NCBI GenBank assembly: GCA_012317185.1
Contig: CP048838.1
Coordinates: forward strand, 2,232,001-2,296,000
Direction of reading: 5' to 3'
Origin: [Clostridium] innocuum
GTDB taxonomy: Bacteria; Bacillota_I; Bacilli_A; Erysipelotrichales; Erysipelotrichaceae
DNA: 64,000 bases
In this document: piece by piece, positions 7,396-15,534 of the stretch
How positions within the stretch are numbered: the stretch's first letter is position 1
How the letters are laid out: each line of letters begins with the position of its first letter
The notes under the pieces: model-generated
Seen by the model: only the letters and a program-made list of their open reading frames with translations
What the model was told of the DNA's origin: nothing
Databases searched by the model: none
Program-made: the position numbers and the translations under genes

Positions 7396-8346
7396 TTATT
7401 TGATGTCTTCCCATTTCAGCGTTTCACCTGTAAAGATGCTCTTCAGCTGTGCCTGCGTCAAGGATGTAACATCTGTATTTTCCTTATTTACAACTGCGAC
7501 TACCGCATCGATGCAGTACTGTCCGCTTTCCATAGCTTTGGAAATATCCTCTGAGCCATCCTCCTTGAATGCACGGGAAGCAAAGCCGATATCCCCTTTG
7601 TTCGGACCGTCTTTTTCTTTTCCAAGCACTCTTGGTACTGCATCTCCGCTTCCGGACTGATTCATAGTGAATTTGAAGTTTCCTGCCATTGGAGAGAACG
7701 CCTCCAGAGAAGCCTTCACCGTTTTTTCTACGGATGTTGAGCCGCAGGTCGTAATGGTGATTGCGGAATTATCCTTCCCTAATACAGCTTCATATTTTTT
7801 GGAAAGCTCATCCCAAGGCTTTGCCTTGCTTTCATCAACTTCCCCGCCGTTTTTCTTAACGATCGCCATACCTTCTGTAGAGTTCTGCATGAAGTCCAGG
7901 AATGCCTGCACCAGCTGTTCCTTGTCATCACTTCCATAATCACCTGCTGCCCTTGTTACATACATAAACGGGCGCTGCAGCTTGTAGCTTCCATCCAGTA
8001 CGCTTTCACTGCTCGCTGTGACCCCTTCATACTGCAGAGCGCTGACACCGTTTTTCTCGAAATCGGTGGACAGGGATGTATAGCCGATACCGTTTTTATC
8101 GGCTCCTACCTTGGCTGCCATATCGTCATTGCTGGATACCTCGATAGCATTCTTTGTCAGACTTCCTTCAAAGTCCACTCCCTTTTCGAATGCCTCTCTG
8201 GTTCCGCTTGATGAATCTCGCGTATATACTTTGATATCACCGCTGACACCTGCTGTTTTTCCTTCATCGCTGGATCCGCAGGCTGCCAGTGAGAATGTCA
8301 TCAGGCAGGCTACGGTAGCCGTCATAGTTTTTTTCCACATGTTCAT
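7396..8346 (-). CDS. pstS: Phosphate-binding lipoprotein PstS, circularly permuted
   Basis: A 316-residue secreted lipoprotein (lipobox LAAC, lipidated Cys23) that captures phosphate for PstCAB. All classical PstS elements are present but rotated. The mature protein opens with YTRDSSSGTREAF (residues 41-53), normally in the second half. GSTS (202-205), SGSGDAV (231-237) and DIGFASR (252-258), normally near the N-terminus, come later. The chain stops at SIFTGETLKWEDIK, the very motif that in classical PstS precedes the SSGTR segment. So the ends are joined and the chain is opened between the WxDI and TRxxSSGTR motifs. It is first in the operon, with an AAGGAGG site upstream. The order is read directly; how widespread it is I cannot test. 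Confidence 0.93.
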   Translation of the reverse strand: MNMWKKTMTATVACLMTFSLAACGSSDEGKTAGVSGDIKVYTRDSSSGTREAFEKGVDFEGSLTKNAIEVSSNDDMAAKVGADKNGIGYTSLSTDFEKNGVSALQYEGVTASSESVLDGSYKLQRPFMYVTRAAGDYGSDDKEQLVQAFLDFMQNSTEGMAIVKKNGGEVDESKAKPWDELSKKYEAVLGKDNSAITITTCGSTSVEKTVKASLEAFSPMAGNFKFTMNQSGSGDAVPRVLGKEKDGPNKGDIGFASRAFKEDGSEDISKAMESGQYCIDAVVAVVNKENTDVTSLTQAQLKSIFTGETLKWEDIK

Positions 8347-8375
8347 TTTTCATATTCCTCCTTGAATACGGTTCT

Positions 8376-8437
8376 ATCATACGACACCTATGTTAACGGA
8401 TAATGAAGAGATTGTTAAGCAATCGTTAAAATGTAAA
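8376..8437 (-). promoter_or_regulatory. Pho box and -10 element of the pst operon
   Basis: Read leftwards, TTAACG (8424-8429), TTAACA (8413-8418), TTCATT (8402-8407) and TTAACA (8391-8396) are spaced exactly 11 bp apart, with an extra TTTACA at 8432-8437. Four TTAACA-like repeats at 11-bp period are the known binding pattern of PhoP in Gram-positive bacteria. A TATGAT -10 hexamer lies 9 bp further on (8376-8381) without a good -35, as expected for an activator-dependent promoter. Confidence 0.85.
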
Positions 8438-8471
8438 AATGTTTTATATCCGGTGCCATCCAAACCGGTAG

Positions 8472-8487
8472 TATAATGTGCTATACT
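8472..8487 (+). promoter_or_regulatory. Possible -10 elements for the divergent lipoprotein gene
   Basis: TATAAT (8472-8477) and TATACT (8482-8487) lie 31-46 bp before the gene at 8518. Neither has a recognisable -35. The Pho box lies immediately upstream, so co-regulation with pstS is conceivable but unproven. Confidence 0.35.
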
Positions 8488-8517
8488 TATGACAAGAGAT
8501 AAAAAGGGATGGCGATT

Positions 8518-9105
8518 ATGAATAAATTGTTAAGAGGCTTTATCACAGCTTCGGCAGCCGTTTTTCTTTGCAGCGGCTGCAAGGGGATACCTCCGGAAAA
8601 CGAGGCCATGAGTAAGGCGTTGCAGGACAGGGATGTAACATACAGTATTGTTGCACTGGATGACAAATGCTTCTATCTAAGCCTGGAGAATCAGGATCTG
8701 ATATTCGATTATCTTATGGAAACCGACAAAAACAAAGAAGGCGGAAGCTATTATACAATGGAAATCACCACAAAGAAAACGGATGCCATGAGCTTTCAGT
8801 GGGTACAGGCAGCTGCCTATCAAAATAACACGCTGAAGAAATTTAAAAACGGAGATTGTGATGTTATGATGGATGATGCCATCCATGCCTTTGATTCTAA
8901 GAAAATTTGCACAGGAGCTGCCCTGCAGGAGGCAAGGACCTATGAGGCAGAAGTACGAAAGCGGCTGGCTGCATATGGCATTACACCGCAGGATACCTTC
9001 TCCTACGGGCGCAGCTACCTGAAAAACAATCAGGACACAGCACTTGTCAATCTGGATATTATGACCCGCTTCAAAAATATCATGCCCACGAATAGCAGCC
9101 GCTAA
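8518..9105 (+). CDS. Putative lipoprotein of unknown function beside the Pho box
   Basis: A 195-residue protein with an N-terminal hydrophobic segment ending in LCSGC, so Cys is probably lipidated, although the -3 residue is not the usual Leu. No domain was recognised. The ATG at 8518 is preferred over 8509 because the AAAAAGGG ribosome site touches the earlier codon but sits 8 nt from this one. The mature part is mixed alpha/beta in character, charged, with Cys at several positions (LDDKCF, DGDCD-like, KKICTG) that could form disulfides. It is divergent from pstS and followed by a terminator. Function unknown; a phosphate-starvation role is only inferred from position. Confidence 0.75.
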   Translation: MNKLLRGFITASAAVFLCSGCKGIPPENEAMSKALQDRDVTYSIVALDDKCFYLSLENQDLIFDYLMETDKNKEGGSYYTMEITTKKTDAMSFQWVQAAAYQNNTLKKFKNGDCDVMMDDAIHAFDSKKICTGAALQEARTYEAEVRKRLAAYGITPQDTFSYGRSYLKNNQDTALVNLDIMTRFKNIMPTNSSR

Positions 9106-9115
9106 ACAAATACGT

Positions 9116-9157
9116 AAAAACAGATACTGCCGGAATTACACCTACAGTATCTGTTTT
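9116..9157 (+). terminator. Terminator after the lipoprotein gene
   Basis: AACAGATACTG pairs with CAGTATCTGTT around a 15-nt loop and is followed by TTTTC. The rest of the gene-free stretch 9106-9491 shows nothing else convincing. Confidence 0.75.
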
Positions 9158-9491
9158 CATTTCATTTCTATGATATTGATTTACCGCCTGCCTTTTCAGA
9201 TCTTCCGCAATACAGCCTTGAACTGCTGCATCAGCCGTTCACTTCTTCTTTTCCAAGCGGTGATATCCGAAATTTCAATCTCCATCTAACAGCTTCCTAT
9301 TAAAACGAACATCGAACATCAAAGCCCGAGAATACAACCGCCTGCTTCAGGAGCGCAGCCCTTTTCTGTCATGCAGTATAGTGACTCGTAAAAAAGCGTC
9401 AGAATACACTATTCTCCATTTGCATTTTACAGTATATCGCGCTATGATATTAAACAGTTGGCTGTAAGCACAGCAAGATTGGAGTAGAGCT

Positions 9492-9782
9492 ATGACAGTA
9501 AAGGAAATTTTTAAGAAAGCAGTGATTGCCGGCGCCGATCCGTTATCCATAACAGAGCTTGGCTTTGCCTATCTTAATGATATCGGCACCTGGAATATCA
9601 ATATCAATTCACAGAACACCGGCTGCAAGAATAAAACGATCACCGTAGAGCAGCTGCTGGATATCTTCGAGCATCACTGTACCTGCTTTCGCACGCAGAA
9701 TGAATGCTTTGAGGATAAACGTAAGGAAATGATCCAGCTTTTAAAGGAACACGATCCACAGGCAACCATAGATTTCAATTAA
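9492..9782 (+). CDS. Small cysteine-containing protein of unknown function
   Basis: A 96-residue acidic protein with no signal peptide or membrane segment. I do not recognise the family. A cluster of Cys and His (C near residue 42, HHCTC near 61-65, C near 72) could bind a metal, but the spacing matches no motif I know. The middle reads TVEQLLDIFEHH, helical in character. A GGAG site precedes the ATG by 7 nt, and a strong terminator follows 4 bp after the stop, so it is a stand-alone transcription unit. Real gene by signal context; function unknown. Confidence 0.65.
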   Translation: MTVKEIFKKAVIAGADPLSITELGFAYLNDIGTWNININSQNTGCKNKTITVEQLLDIFEHHCTCFRTQNECFEDKRKEMIQLLKEHDPQATIDFN

Positions 9783-9785
9783 GAG

Positions 9786-9829
9786 AAGCATTGTTTCATT
9801 CACCCCACCGGTTTGAAACAATGCTTTTT
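9786..9829 (+). terminator. Terminator after the small cysteine protein gene
   Basis: GCATTGTTTCA and TGAAACAATGC form a perfect 11-bp stem followed by TTTTTA. It lies between convergent genes and may also stop leftward transcription. Confidence 0.85.
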
Positions 9830-9836
9830 ATGTATG

Positions 9837-10325
9837 TTATCCCCGCAATAGCTCAATCAGCAGTGCTTCACTTTCATAGATATCGCTGCGACTGTCACGC
9901 AGAAAGGCATTCATCCCCTCTGGTTCGCACATCTCCCACATGACCACTTCAACAAAATGGTTATGCGCCTTTAACAGTCCATCATATGCATCCCACACAC
10001 TCTTTCTTATGAACGGCTTGTTCAATCTCAATAACGACTGACAATCCGTTAGACGTTCTTTAAGCGTATCGATCATCTGCGAGGTCATCATCATGTCATT
10101 ATCCAGATAATCATCACAGATTTGATATACCGACCGATACATATCGTAGCGATTCCACAGGTCTTTGAGAAGCTCCCGCTCCTGTATTTGTACATACTCC
10201 ATCTCTTCAACTGCCTGCCCCTTCCGGCTTACCATCCACTGGTAAAAGGCAAAAAGCATCCCGGCACTACCAATCACCGGAGCAGCTGTTTTGAGAAATC
10301 GCCTTGTGCTGTGTGTCAATTCCAT
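9837..10325 (-). CDS. Unknown protein with one N-terminal membrane segment
   Basis: A 162-residue protein with a hydrophobic stretch at about residues 12-30 (TAAPVIGSAGMLFAFYQW). A highly charged, mostly helical domain follows. No family was recognised. The short basic N-terminus before the helix suggests the soluble domain faces outward or the protein is a type II anchor. It stands alone, preceded by a GGAGGTAG site and converging with the gene at 9492. The intergenic region 10326-10722 upstream is AT-rich, with no gene seen. Confidence 0.6.
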   Translation of the reverse strand: MELTHSTRRFLKTAAPVIGSAGMLFAFYQWMVSRKGQAVEEMEYVQIQERELLKDLWNRYDMYRSVYQICDDYLDNDMMMTSQMIDTLKERLTDCQSLLRLNKPFIRKSVWDAYDGLLKAHNHFVEVVMWEMCEPEGMNAFLRDSRSDIYESEALLIELLRG

Positions 10326-10685
10326 ACTACTACCTCCTTACGATTTCCCCATTTTTTCTTCCCACCTGTATCTTACTATGTATAGAATGCAAATTTTGTG
10401 ATATTTTGTCGAACACGCCTTGATATATGAGAAATTTAACAAAATTTGTCATATAGTGTTATCATTTTAGCAATACATATCGCTCAGCTTTATAGTTTAC
10501 ATTTCAACAATTAACAAAGGTATCGCCTTTTTTTATGTCACCCACAAAGAAATCATAGCATATATTTCAGCAATTGCGCGAGAAACTTAACAAATTGCGG
10601 ATAGTAAGCCTTAAACTTTTAACATGCGGTGTTTTCTTCTCACAATATCCTTATTGCACAGATACAGTATGTTGCTTTCAAATAT

Positions 10686-10710
10686 AAAAAAGACACTGAT
10701 CACAGTGTCC
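10686..10710 (-). terminator. Terminator after tRNA-Glu
   Basis: On the minus strand GACACTG-TGAT-CAGTGTC is followed by a run of six T, about 12 bp beyond the tRNA 3' end. Confidence 0.85.
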
Positions 10711-10722
10711 ACGATTTTCATA

Positions 10723-10797
10723 TGGTATCGCGTACGGGATTCGAACCCGTGATACAGCCTTGAGAGGGCTGTGGCTTGACCGCTTGCCGAACGCGAC
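10723..10797 (-). tRNA. tRNA-Glu (anticodon CTC)
   Basis: A 75-nt cloverleaf with encoded CCA. The acceptor stem GTCGCGT/ACGCGAT has seven pairs, the first G-U. The D arm is GGC/GCC. The anticodon stem CAGCC/GGCTG encloses the loop CTCTCAA, giving anticodon CTC (codon GAG). The T arm ACGGG/CCCGT holds the loop TTCGAAT. The anticodon CTC is a secondary Glu isoacceptor; a TTC tRNA is expected elsewhere. Position 1 forming a wobble pair is slightly unusual. Confidence 0.9.
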
Positions 10798-11046
10798 ATC
10801 TTTGTTTGCTTGACTATTATAGCATTATTCTTTTTCAAACGCAAGAGCAAATTTACATTTCATACAATTTGCTGAAGTGAAAAGTTAAATTCCACTTTCA
10901 AAGTAGCCAAGTAGAAAAGACTCTTACACAACAATCTAGTTGAATTTACACTTACAATTGCATTTAGTCTTTCATATATCCTTTTTTATATCTATGATGA
11001 AGGTAACCGCTGGTTATTATCATACACATTACAAAGGGTGATGAAT

Positions 11047-11427
11047 ATGGCAACGAACAAAAACAAACATCTGACTCAGGACGATCGCAATGTCATCGCG
11101 ATCGGCATCGTTAATGGTTCTTCTAAAAAAGCTATTGCTGATAATCTAGGCAAAGATAAATCTACGATAGATAAGGAAATCCGTGCTCACCGTTATCTCT
11201 CTCATAAATCTACACTTTCTCTAGAATGCGAGAACTATGCTCACTGTAAGTTTGAGAGAAAGAATTGTACTGTCAACTGCCCTGATTATTCTAAGTTCCA
11301 CTGTAAACGCAGAGATCGTACTCCGGGAGCTTGTAATGGCTGTGAGAAACTGAAAAGCTGCCGCTTTGATAAATACCTCTATAAACCTACGATCGCCTAT
11401 GAGGAATACCGTAGCGAATTTATATAA
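11047..11427 (+). pseudogene. IS30-family transposase, N-terminal fragment
   Basis: The frame encodes about 126 residues matching the N-terminal part of IS30-type transposases. A helix-turn-helix (NGSSKKAIADNLGKDKSTIDKEI) is followed by a Cys-rich segment ending CNGCEKLKSCRFDKYLY. Complete relatives are about 350-450 residues with a DDE catalytic domain, which is absent here. The frame stops at 11427 in AT-rich sequence. An IS30-like end (GTTGAATTTACACTT) may be present near 10941. It lies just upstream of tRNA-Glu on the opposite strand. It is a decayed insertion remnant and cannot transpose. Confidence 0.75.
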
Positions 11428-11478
11428 AATATAAATTTTTTCAGTAAAGAAATGACATTCACGATCAGCATTGGAAAA

Positions 11479-12699
11479 TCAGTTCTTCAATCTGACCGTA
11501 AATGTCGTTCCCTTATCAAATTCACTCTCTACCTTTATTTCCCCATGGTGAGCCTCGACAATGGATTTCACAATGGAAAGTCCCAGTCCTGAGCCGCCGC
11601 TGCTTCGGGAGCGATCATCATCCACCCGATAAAAGCGGTCAAATATTTTCTCCAAATCCTCTGCGGTAATACCATGGCCCTCATCCCTTACCTGCAAAAC
11701 ATACCAGGAGCCTTCTTCCCTCGTTTTTAGGGTAATCGTGCCTCGATCGCTGTACTTGATGGCATTCGACAACAGATTCAACACAACCTGACTCATTTTC
11801 AAAGGATCGCAGAATACCAGATCATGATTCTGATACTCCTTCACGATGCGCAGTCCCTTTTTCTCCGCCTTTTTCTGCAGTGACTTTACTGCCTTATCGA
11901 TCACCTGACAAAGATCGGTTTTCTCTCGTTCCAGCAAAACCGTGGACAGGCTGAGACGTGACAGCTGCAGCAAGTCCTTTACCAGAATATCCAGCCGATT
12001 GATTTCCTGCTCAATCTGGTCCATGAATTCACGACGTGTTTCCTCATCATCAAAATCCTCGCGGTTGAGTATTTCCACCATACCCTTAATGACGGCAATC
12101 GGTGTTTTTAATTCATGCGATGCATCTGCGATAAAGCGCTTCTGCATCTTTTCCCCCTCCAGCGTTTTCGAAATATCCTGAAACAACACCAGACAGCCGC
12201 TGTATTTCTTCTTGGCGGTTACCGGTACACTGATGGACTGATACTCCACGCCATTGATATCGATGATTTTGTCCATCGGCTTTTCCAGAATAAAGGCATC
12301 CTTGATAAACTCACGCACCGGATGCAGATAAGCATTGCTCATATATGTCATATGCTCAGCGATCAAGCCATCCTCACACAGCTCACTGACATTGTTATGC
12401 ATGACGATATTACCAAACTGATCAACCAGCAGCATCGGAAACGGTATACTGGTCACGACCGTCAGCAGCTGCTTATTCTTCAAATGCGCATCCTTGGCAG
12501 TCGATTTGATTTCCTCCTGCAGCTCGATATTCTCCCGGCGATGCACGTTCAGGTTTTTCTGATCCAGAAACTCCCAGAGCAAAGCAATCGAAACTACCAC
12601 GAGCAGCAGCAGTACATATTCATTCAAATGATAATTGTACTGCACAACCGCAATGCAGGCCAGAATCAATCCCAGATACCCGTATTTATTGCGTTTCAT
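11479..12699 (-). CDS. phoR: Phosphate-regulon sensor histidine kinase PhoR
   Basis: A 406-residue membrane kinase. Two adjacent helices (residues about 6-23 and 27-43) with almost no external loop are followed by a PAS-like region (about 75-185), then HisKA with the phospho-acceptor His195 in ADASHELKTP. HATPase follows, with NLLSNAIKYSD, DEGHGI, FDRFYR and GSGLGLS motifs. The short periplasmic part and PAS domain match PhoR rather than extracellular sensors. The ATG at 12699 has a GGAGGAAG site and overlaps the response-regulator stop by 14 bp. Assignment as PhoR rests on architecture, the partner regulator, phoH next door and the nearby pst operon. Confidence 0.82.
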   Translation of the reverse strand: MKRNKYGYLGLILACIAVVQYNYHLNEYVLLLLVVVSIALLWEFLDQKNLNVHRRENIELQEEIKSTAKDAHLKNKQLLTVVTSIPFPMLLVDQFGNIVMHNNVSELCEDGLIAEHMTYMSNAYLHPVREFIKDAFILEKPMDKIIDINGVEYQSISVPVTAKKKYSGCLVLFQDISKTLEGEKMQKRFIADASHELKTPIAVIKGMVEILNREDFDDEETRREFMDQIEQEINRLDILVKDLLQLSRLSLSTVLLEREKTDLCQVIDKAVKSLQKKAEKKGLRIVKEYQNHDLVFCDPLKMSQVVLNLLSNAIKYSDRGTITLKTREEGSWYVLQVRDEGHGITAEDLEKIFDRFYRVDDDRSRSSGGSGLGLSIVKSIVEAHHGEIKVESEFDKGTTFTVRLKN

Positions 12700-13366
12700 G
12701 CACTTCCTCCAGCAGATAACCGACTCCACGGGATGACCTGATATGTACATGCGACGCATTCAGCTTGTTTCTTAGCTTGAATACATGCACATCCACAATC
12801 CGTGTATCTCCGTCATAATCAAAGCCCCAGATATCGTTCAGGATGCTGTCACGGGACAATACGATATCCTTGTTCTGGATAAAATACTCCAGCAGGTCAA
12901 ATTCCTTCTTTGTCAGCGTCATCATCCGCTCTCCGATATATGCCTCACGCCGCTTCATATCCATGGACAGATCCCCCACACTGAGCCGCTTCTCCTGCTT
13001 GCGGTTCTGCCGCTTCAGATGGGCATTCACCCTGGCCAGCAGCTCTCTTGGAGAAAACGGCTTTGTGATATAATCATCCACGCCCTGCTCAAAGGCATAC
13101 AGGATATCCGTTTCATCATCCCTTGCCGTCAGCATGATAAAGATAGCGTCAATGTGCTCACTGCGCAGTTTTTTCACGATATCGATTCCGCTGACATGAG
13201 GCAGCATCCAGTCGATGATCAGCACATCAAAATCCTCTTTCATCGCCAGATCGACAGCCGTTCTACCATCACCGCATTCCACGATATCAAAATCCGCTTT
13301 TTTCAAATCATATGCAATGATCTTGCGGATGTTATCTTCGTCTTCAATCAATAAAATCCTTGCCAT
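12686..13366 (-). CDS. phoP: OmpR-family response regulator PhoP
   Basis: A 226-residue regulator. The receiver has the acidic pair near its start (IEDED), phospho-acceptor Asp in LIIDWMLP, and the conserved Lys in YITKPF. The C-terminal winged helix carries LTKKEFDLLEYF and the recognition segment RIVDVHVFKLRNKL. Start at 13366 is chosen for the AGGAGG site; it overlaps the end of phoH by 23 bp. It probably binds the Pho box before pstS. Direct target binding is inferred. Confidence 0.85.
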   Translation of the reverse strand: MARILLIEDEDNIRKIIAYDLKKADFDIVECGDGRTAVDLAMKEDFDVLIIDWMLPHVSGIDIVKKLRSEHIDAIFIMLTARDDETDILYAFEQGVDDYITKPFSPRELLARVNAHLKRQNRKQEKRLSVGDLSMDMKRREAYIGERMMTLTKKEFDLLEYFIQNKDIVLSRDSILNDIWGFDYDGDTRIVDVHVFKLRNKLNASHVHIRSSRGVGYLLEEVHETQ

Positions 13367-14330
13367 ATCGTTCTTCCTCCTGCTCATATCGTTCAATGAT
13401 TTTCTGAACCAACGGATTACGAACTACATCGAGGCTGGTTAGCTCCACAAAGGAGATGCCCTCTATCCCGGACAGCAGATGCTTGGCATTCAGCAGGCCG
13501 GAATCACGTTTTTTAATCAAATCAATCTGTGTTACATCCCCGGTAATGACGATGCGTGAATGAAATCCCATCCTCGTCAGAAACATCTTCATCTGTGCAC
13601 GAGTTGTATTCTGCGCCTCATCCAGTATAATGAAGGCATTGTCCAGCGTCCGTCCGCGCATATAAGCAAGCGGCGCGATTTCAATGACTTCCTTTTCCAG
13701 CAGCTTCTCCACCTGCTCCTGTCCCAGCGTATCATACAGGGCATCATAGAGTGGGCGCAGATACGGATCCACCTTTTCCTTTAGATCGCCCGGCAGAAAG
13801 CCCAGGTTCTCTCCGGCCTCCACGGCGGGTCTGGTCAAAATAATCTTGCGGATTTCTCCCTTTTTCAGCAGATCGGCCGCATACACAACAGCGAGGTAGG
13901 TTTTTCCGGTACCGGCCACTCCGGTCGCAAAGACGATTTCACTGTTGCACATGCATTTAAACAGATGCCGCTGTCCGATCGTTTTGGGATAAATCAGCTT
14001 CCCGTTGACCGTTTTACCGATCGCCTTCTGATATGTCGTGGAAAGCTCCTGCAGCCGATTCAGCTTGGCCAGACGGCAGGCATATTCAATATCGCGTCCA
14101 CTCACATCAATATGTGCCTCCATCATATCAAACAGGGCCTTTACCACAGATTCAATGCTGTGAAAGGTAACTGCATCCTCACTGAGAATGCGCAGCTCAT
14201 TGTCCCGCATGATGATATCACAGGAAAAGGCGTTTCGCAGCAGCTCCAGATGCTTATCCTGTGCTCCGCATAATTTTACGATCCATTCCATCGGGTATTC
14301 TTCTAATGCAATACGAAATTGTTCACTCAT
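13344..14330 (-). CDS. phoH: PhoH-family ATPase (PhoH/YqfE)
   Basis: A 328-residue cytosolic P-loop ATPase of the PhoH family, thought to act on RNA. Walker A GVAGTGKTYLA follows an N-terminal KH-like region (about residues 1-110). Walker B AFIILDEAQNTT and the sensor ITGDVTQIDL are intact. Length is typical. Gene order yqfC-yqfD-phoH is the same as in Bacillus subtilis. Here phoP-phoR follow with overlap instead of yqfF and ybeY. The ATG has an AAGGAG site. Confidence 0.93.
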   Translation of the reverse strand: MSEQFRIALEEYPMEWIVKLCGAQDKHLELLRNAFSCDIIMRDNELRILSEDAVTFHSIESVVKALFDMMEAHIDVSGRDIEYACRLAKLNRLQELSTTYQKAIGKTVNGKLIYPKTIGQRHLFKCMCNSEIVFATGVAGTGKTYLAVVYAADLLKKGEIRKIILTRPAVEAGENLGFLPGDLKEKVDPYLRPLYDALYDTLGQEQVEKLLEKEVIEIAPLAYMRGRTLDNAFIILDEAQNTTRAQMKMFLTRMGFHSRIVITGDVTQIDLIKKRDSGLLNAKHLLSGIEGISFVELTSLDVVRNPLVQKIIERYEQEEERYGKDFID

Positions 14331-14345
14331 AGGCGCTCCTTATCG

Positions 14346-15272
14346 TTATGGTGTGGTGATGTCCTTGATCAGTGTGTAATGAATCACCATCTTTATTTTA
14401 CCCATATCTGTAGAGAATTGCAAAATATTTTCCTTGTAAATGCGATCGTCCTTGTGAAAGTCCTCGCTCACCTTGCGTCTGGCATCAAACAGCAGCTGAA
14501 AATACTGAAAGGCCTTCGGTTCCCTTGTCTTGTCCATCGTCACGGTGATATCCTTCCAGACATAGGCAAAGACACGTCCCTTGACATATACCTCCTGCTT
14601 GCCGCCCTTGGAATCCTCCAGCACATTGCTGACCAGCACATCACCCTTATGCACAAATTCATTGACCTTGTGCAGCTTGTTTCCATGCTGTATATCAAAG
14701 CGCTCAATCATACCGTCCTCCTGTGCAATCAGCTCCTCATGTCCCAGCTGGGATAAGGAGGCAAATTCCTTTGGCGTATAGGTAATCAGATACCGGCTGC
14801 CCTGTTTCTCAATTTCCAGCCAGGCGATATCATTTTCCAGATTCTTTTTCAGCTGTGTCTTCAGCTGTGAGACATCCCTGCTTTTAAAAGGTGGTACAAC
14901 CTCCATCTTTTTCAGGGTATCCGCAATCAGCTTCCGGCTTTCATCCTTTTCTCCCTTGATTTGTATTTCAAATACCATGGACGAAAGACCGTACCACAGC
15001 AGGATAGAAAGCAGAATTGCCGCAATGCGATAGGGCTTTTTCAGGCTGCGCAGTGCATATCCCAGCATACCGGTGGTTGTGATCAGATCACATGTTTCAA
15101 AGCAGCGGTAGATTTTCGGGCGCTGCAGAATGGATGCGTAGAACTGAATATAGTTTCGATGTAGAGTAATATCGTATAGTTCCAGCTGATTTTTCTTTGT
15201 AATCCATAAAAACTCATCGCAAGAGGCCTGCACTTTCCATTGATCAAGACCGAAACCCTTTCTATTTTTCAT
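14346..15272 (-). CDS. yqfD: Sporulation protein YqfD
   Basis: A 308-residue membrane protein of the YqfD family, whose members are made in sporulating cells. One hydrophobic helix lies near residues 77-97 (IAAILLSILLWYGLSSMVFE), preceded by a cytosolic domain and followed by an extracytoplasmic beta-rich region. It is shorter than the roughly 400-residue B. subtilis protein. Start is placed at MKNRKGFG (15272), overlapping the yqfC stop. Its position between yqfC and phoH is diagnostic. Confidence 0.85.
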   Translation of the reverse strand: MKNRKGFGLDQWKVQASCDEFLWITKKNQLELYDITLHRNYIQFYASILQRPKIYRCFETCDLITTTGMLGYALRSLKKPYRIAAILLSILLWYGLSSMVFEIQIKGEKDESRKLIADTLKKMEVVPPFKSRDVSQLKTQLKKNLENDIAWLEIEKQGSRYLITYTPKEFASLSQLGHEELIAQEDGMIERFDIQHGNKLHKVNEFVHKGDVLVSNVLEDSKGGKQEVYVKGRVFAYVWKDITVTMDKTREPKAFQYFQLLFDARRKVSEDFHKDDRIYKENILQFSTDMGKIKMVIHYTLIKDITTP

Positions 15273-15462
15273 ATGCGAACGCCAGATTCTGCACACTGCC
15301 CTCCAGCAGGATCTCATCCTTTCCCAGTGCCAGCACATGCAGCTGCTCCCCGTCTATCGTGATACGGTAGGATTTCATCGTCACCTGTATTCTCGTTTCG
15401 CTCACCAGGGTCAGTTCCCGGTAATGTTCAATCATGACCTGATTCTTATCTATGGAAAGCAT
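15262..15462 (-). CDS. yqfC: Sporulation protein YqfC (YabP/YqfC family)
   Basis: A 66-residue protein matching the YabP/YqfC family. A central SYRITIDGEQLHVLALGKDE motif is followed by ILLEGSVQNLAF. It is shorter at the N-terminus than B. subtilis YqfC (about 93 residues). The start at 15462 is chosen because AGGTGAGAGT precedes it by the right distance. It heads the yqfC-yqfD-phoH-phoP-phoR unit. Family role in sporulation is known, mechanism is not. Confidence 0.8.
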   Translation of the reverse strand: MLSIDKNQVMIEHYRELTLVSETRIQVTMKSYRITIDGEQLHVLALGKDEILLEGSVQNLAFAYEK

Positions 15463-15534
15463 ACTCTCACCTCTATACAAAATACGTTTGTGCGTGAGGT
15501 TTTATGCCTGTGAATGCTATCCTCCTTCGTTTCC

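Noticed and set aside
9196..9285. 29-codon minus-strand frame (MEIEISDITAWKRR...) between the lipoprotein and the small Cys gene
   Set aside because: No ribosome site and no similarity recognised; too short to support.
10515..10534. Small AAAGG-TATCG-CCTTT hairpin with T-run on the plus strand
   Set aside because: No rightward gene ends upstream of it; the 5-bp stem is too weak to call a terminator.
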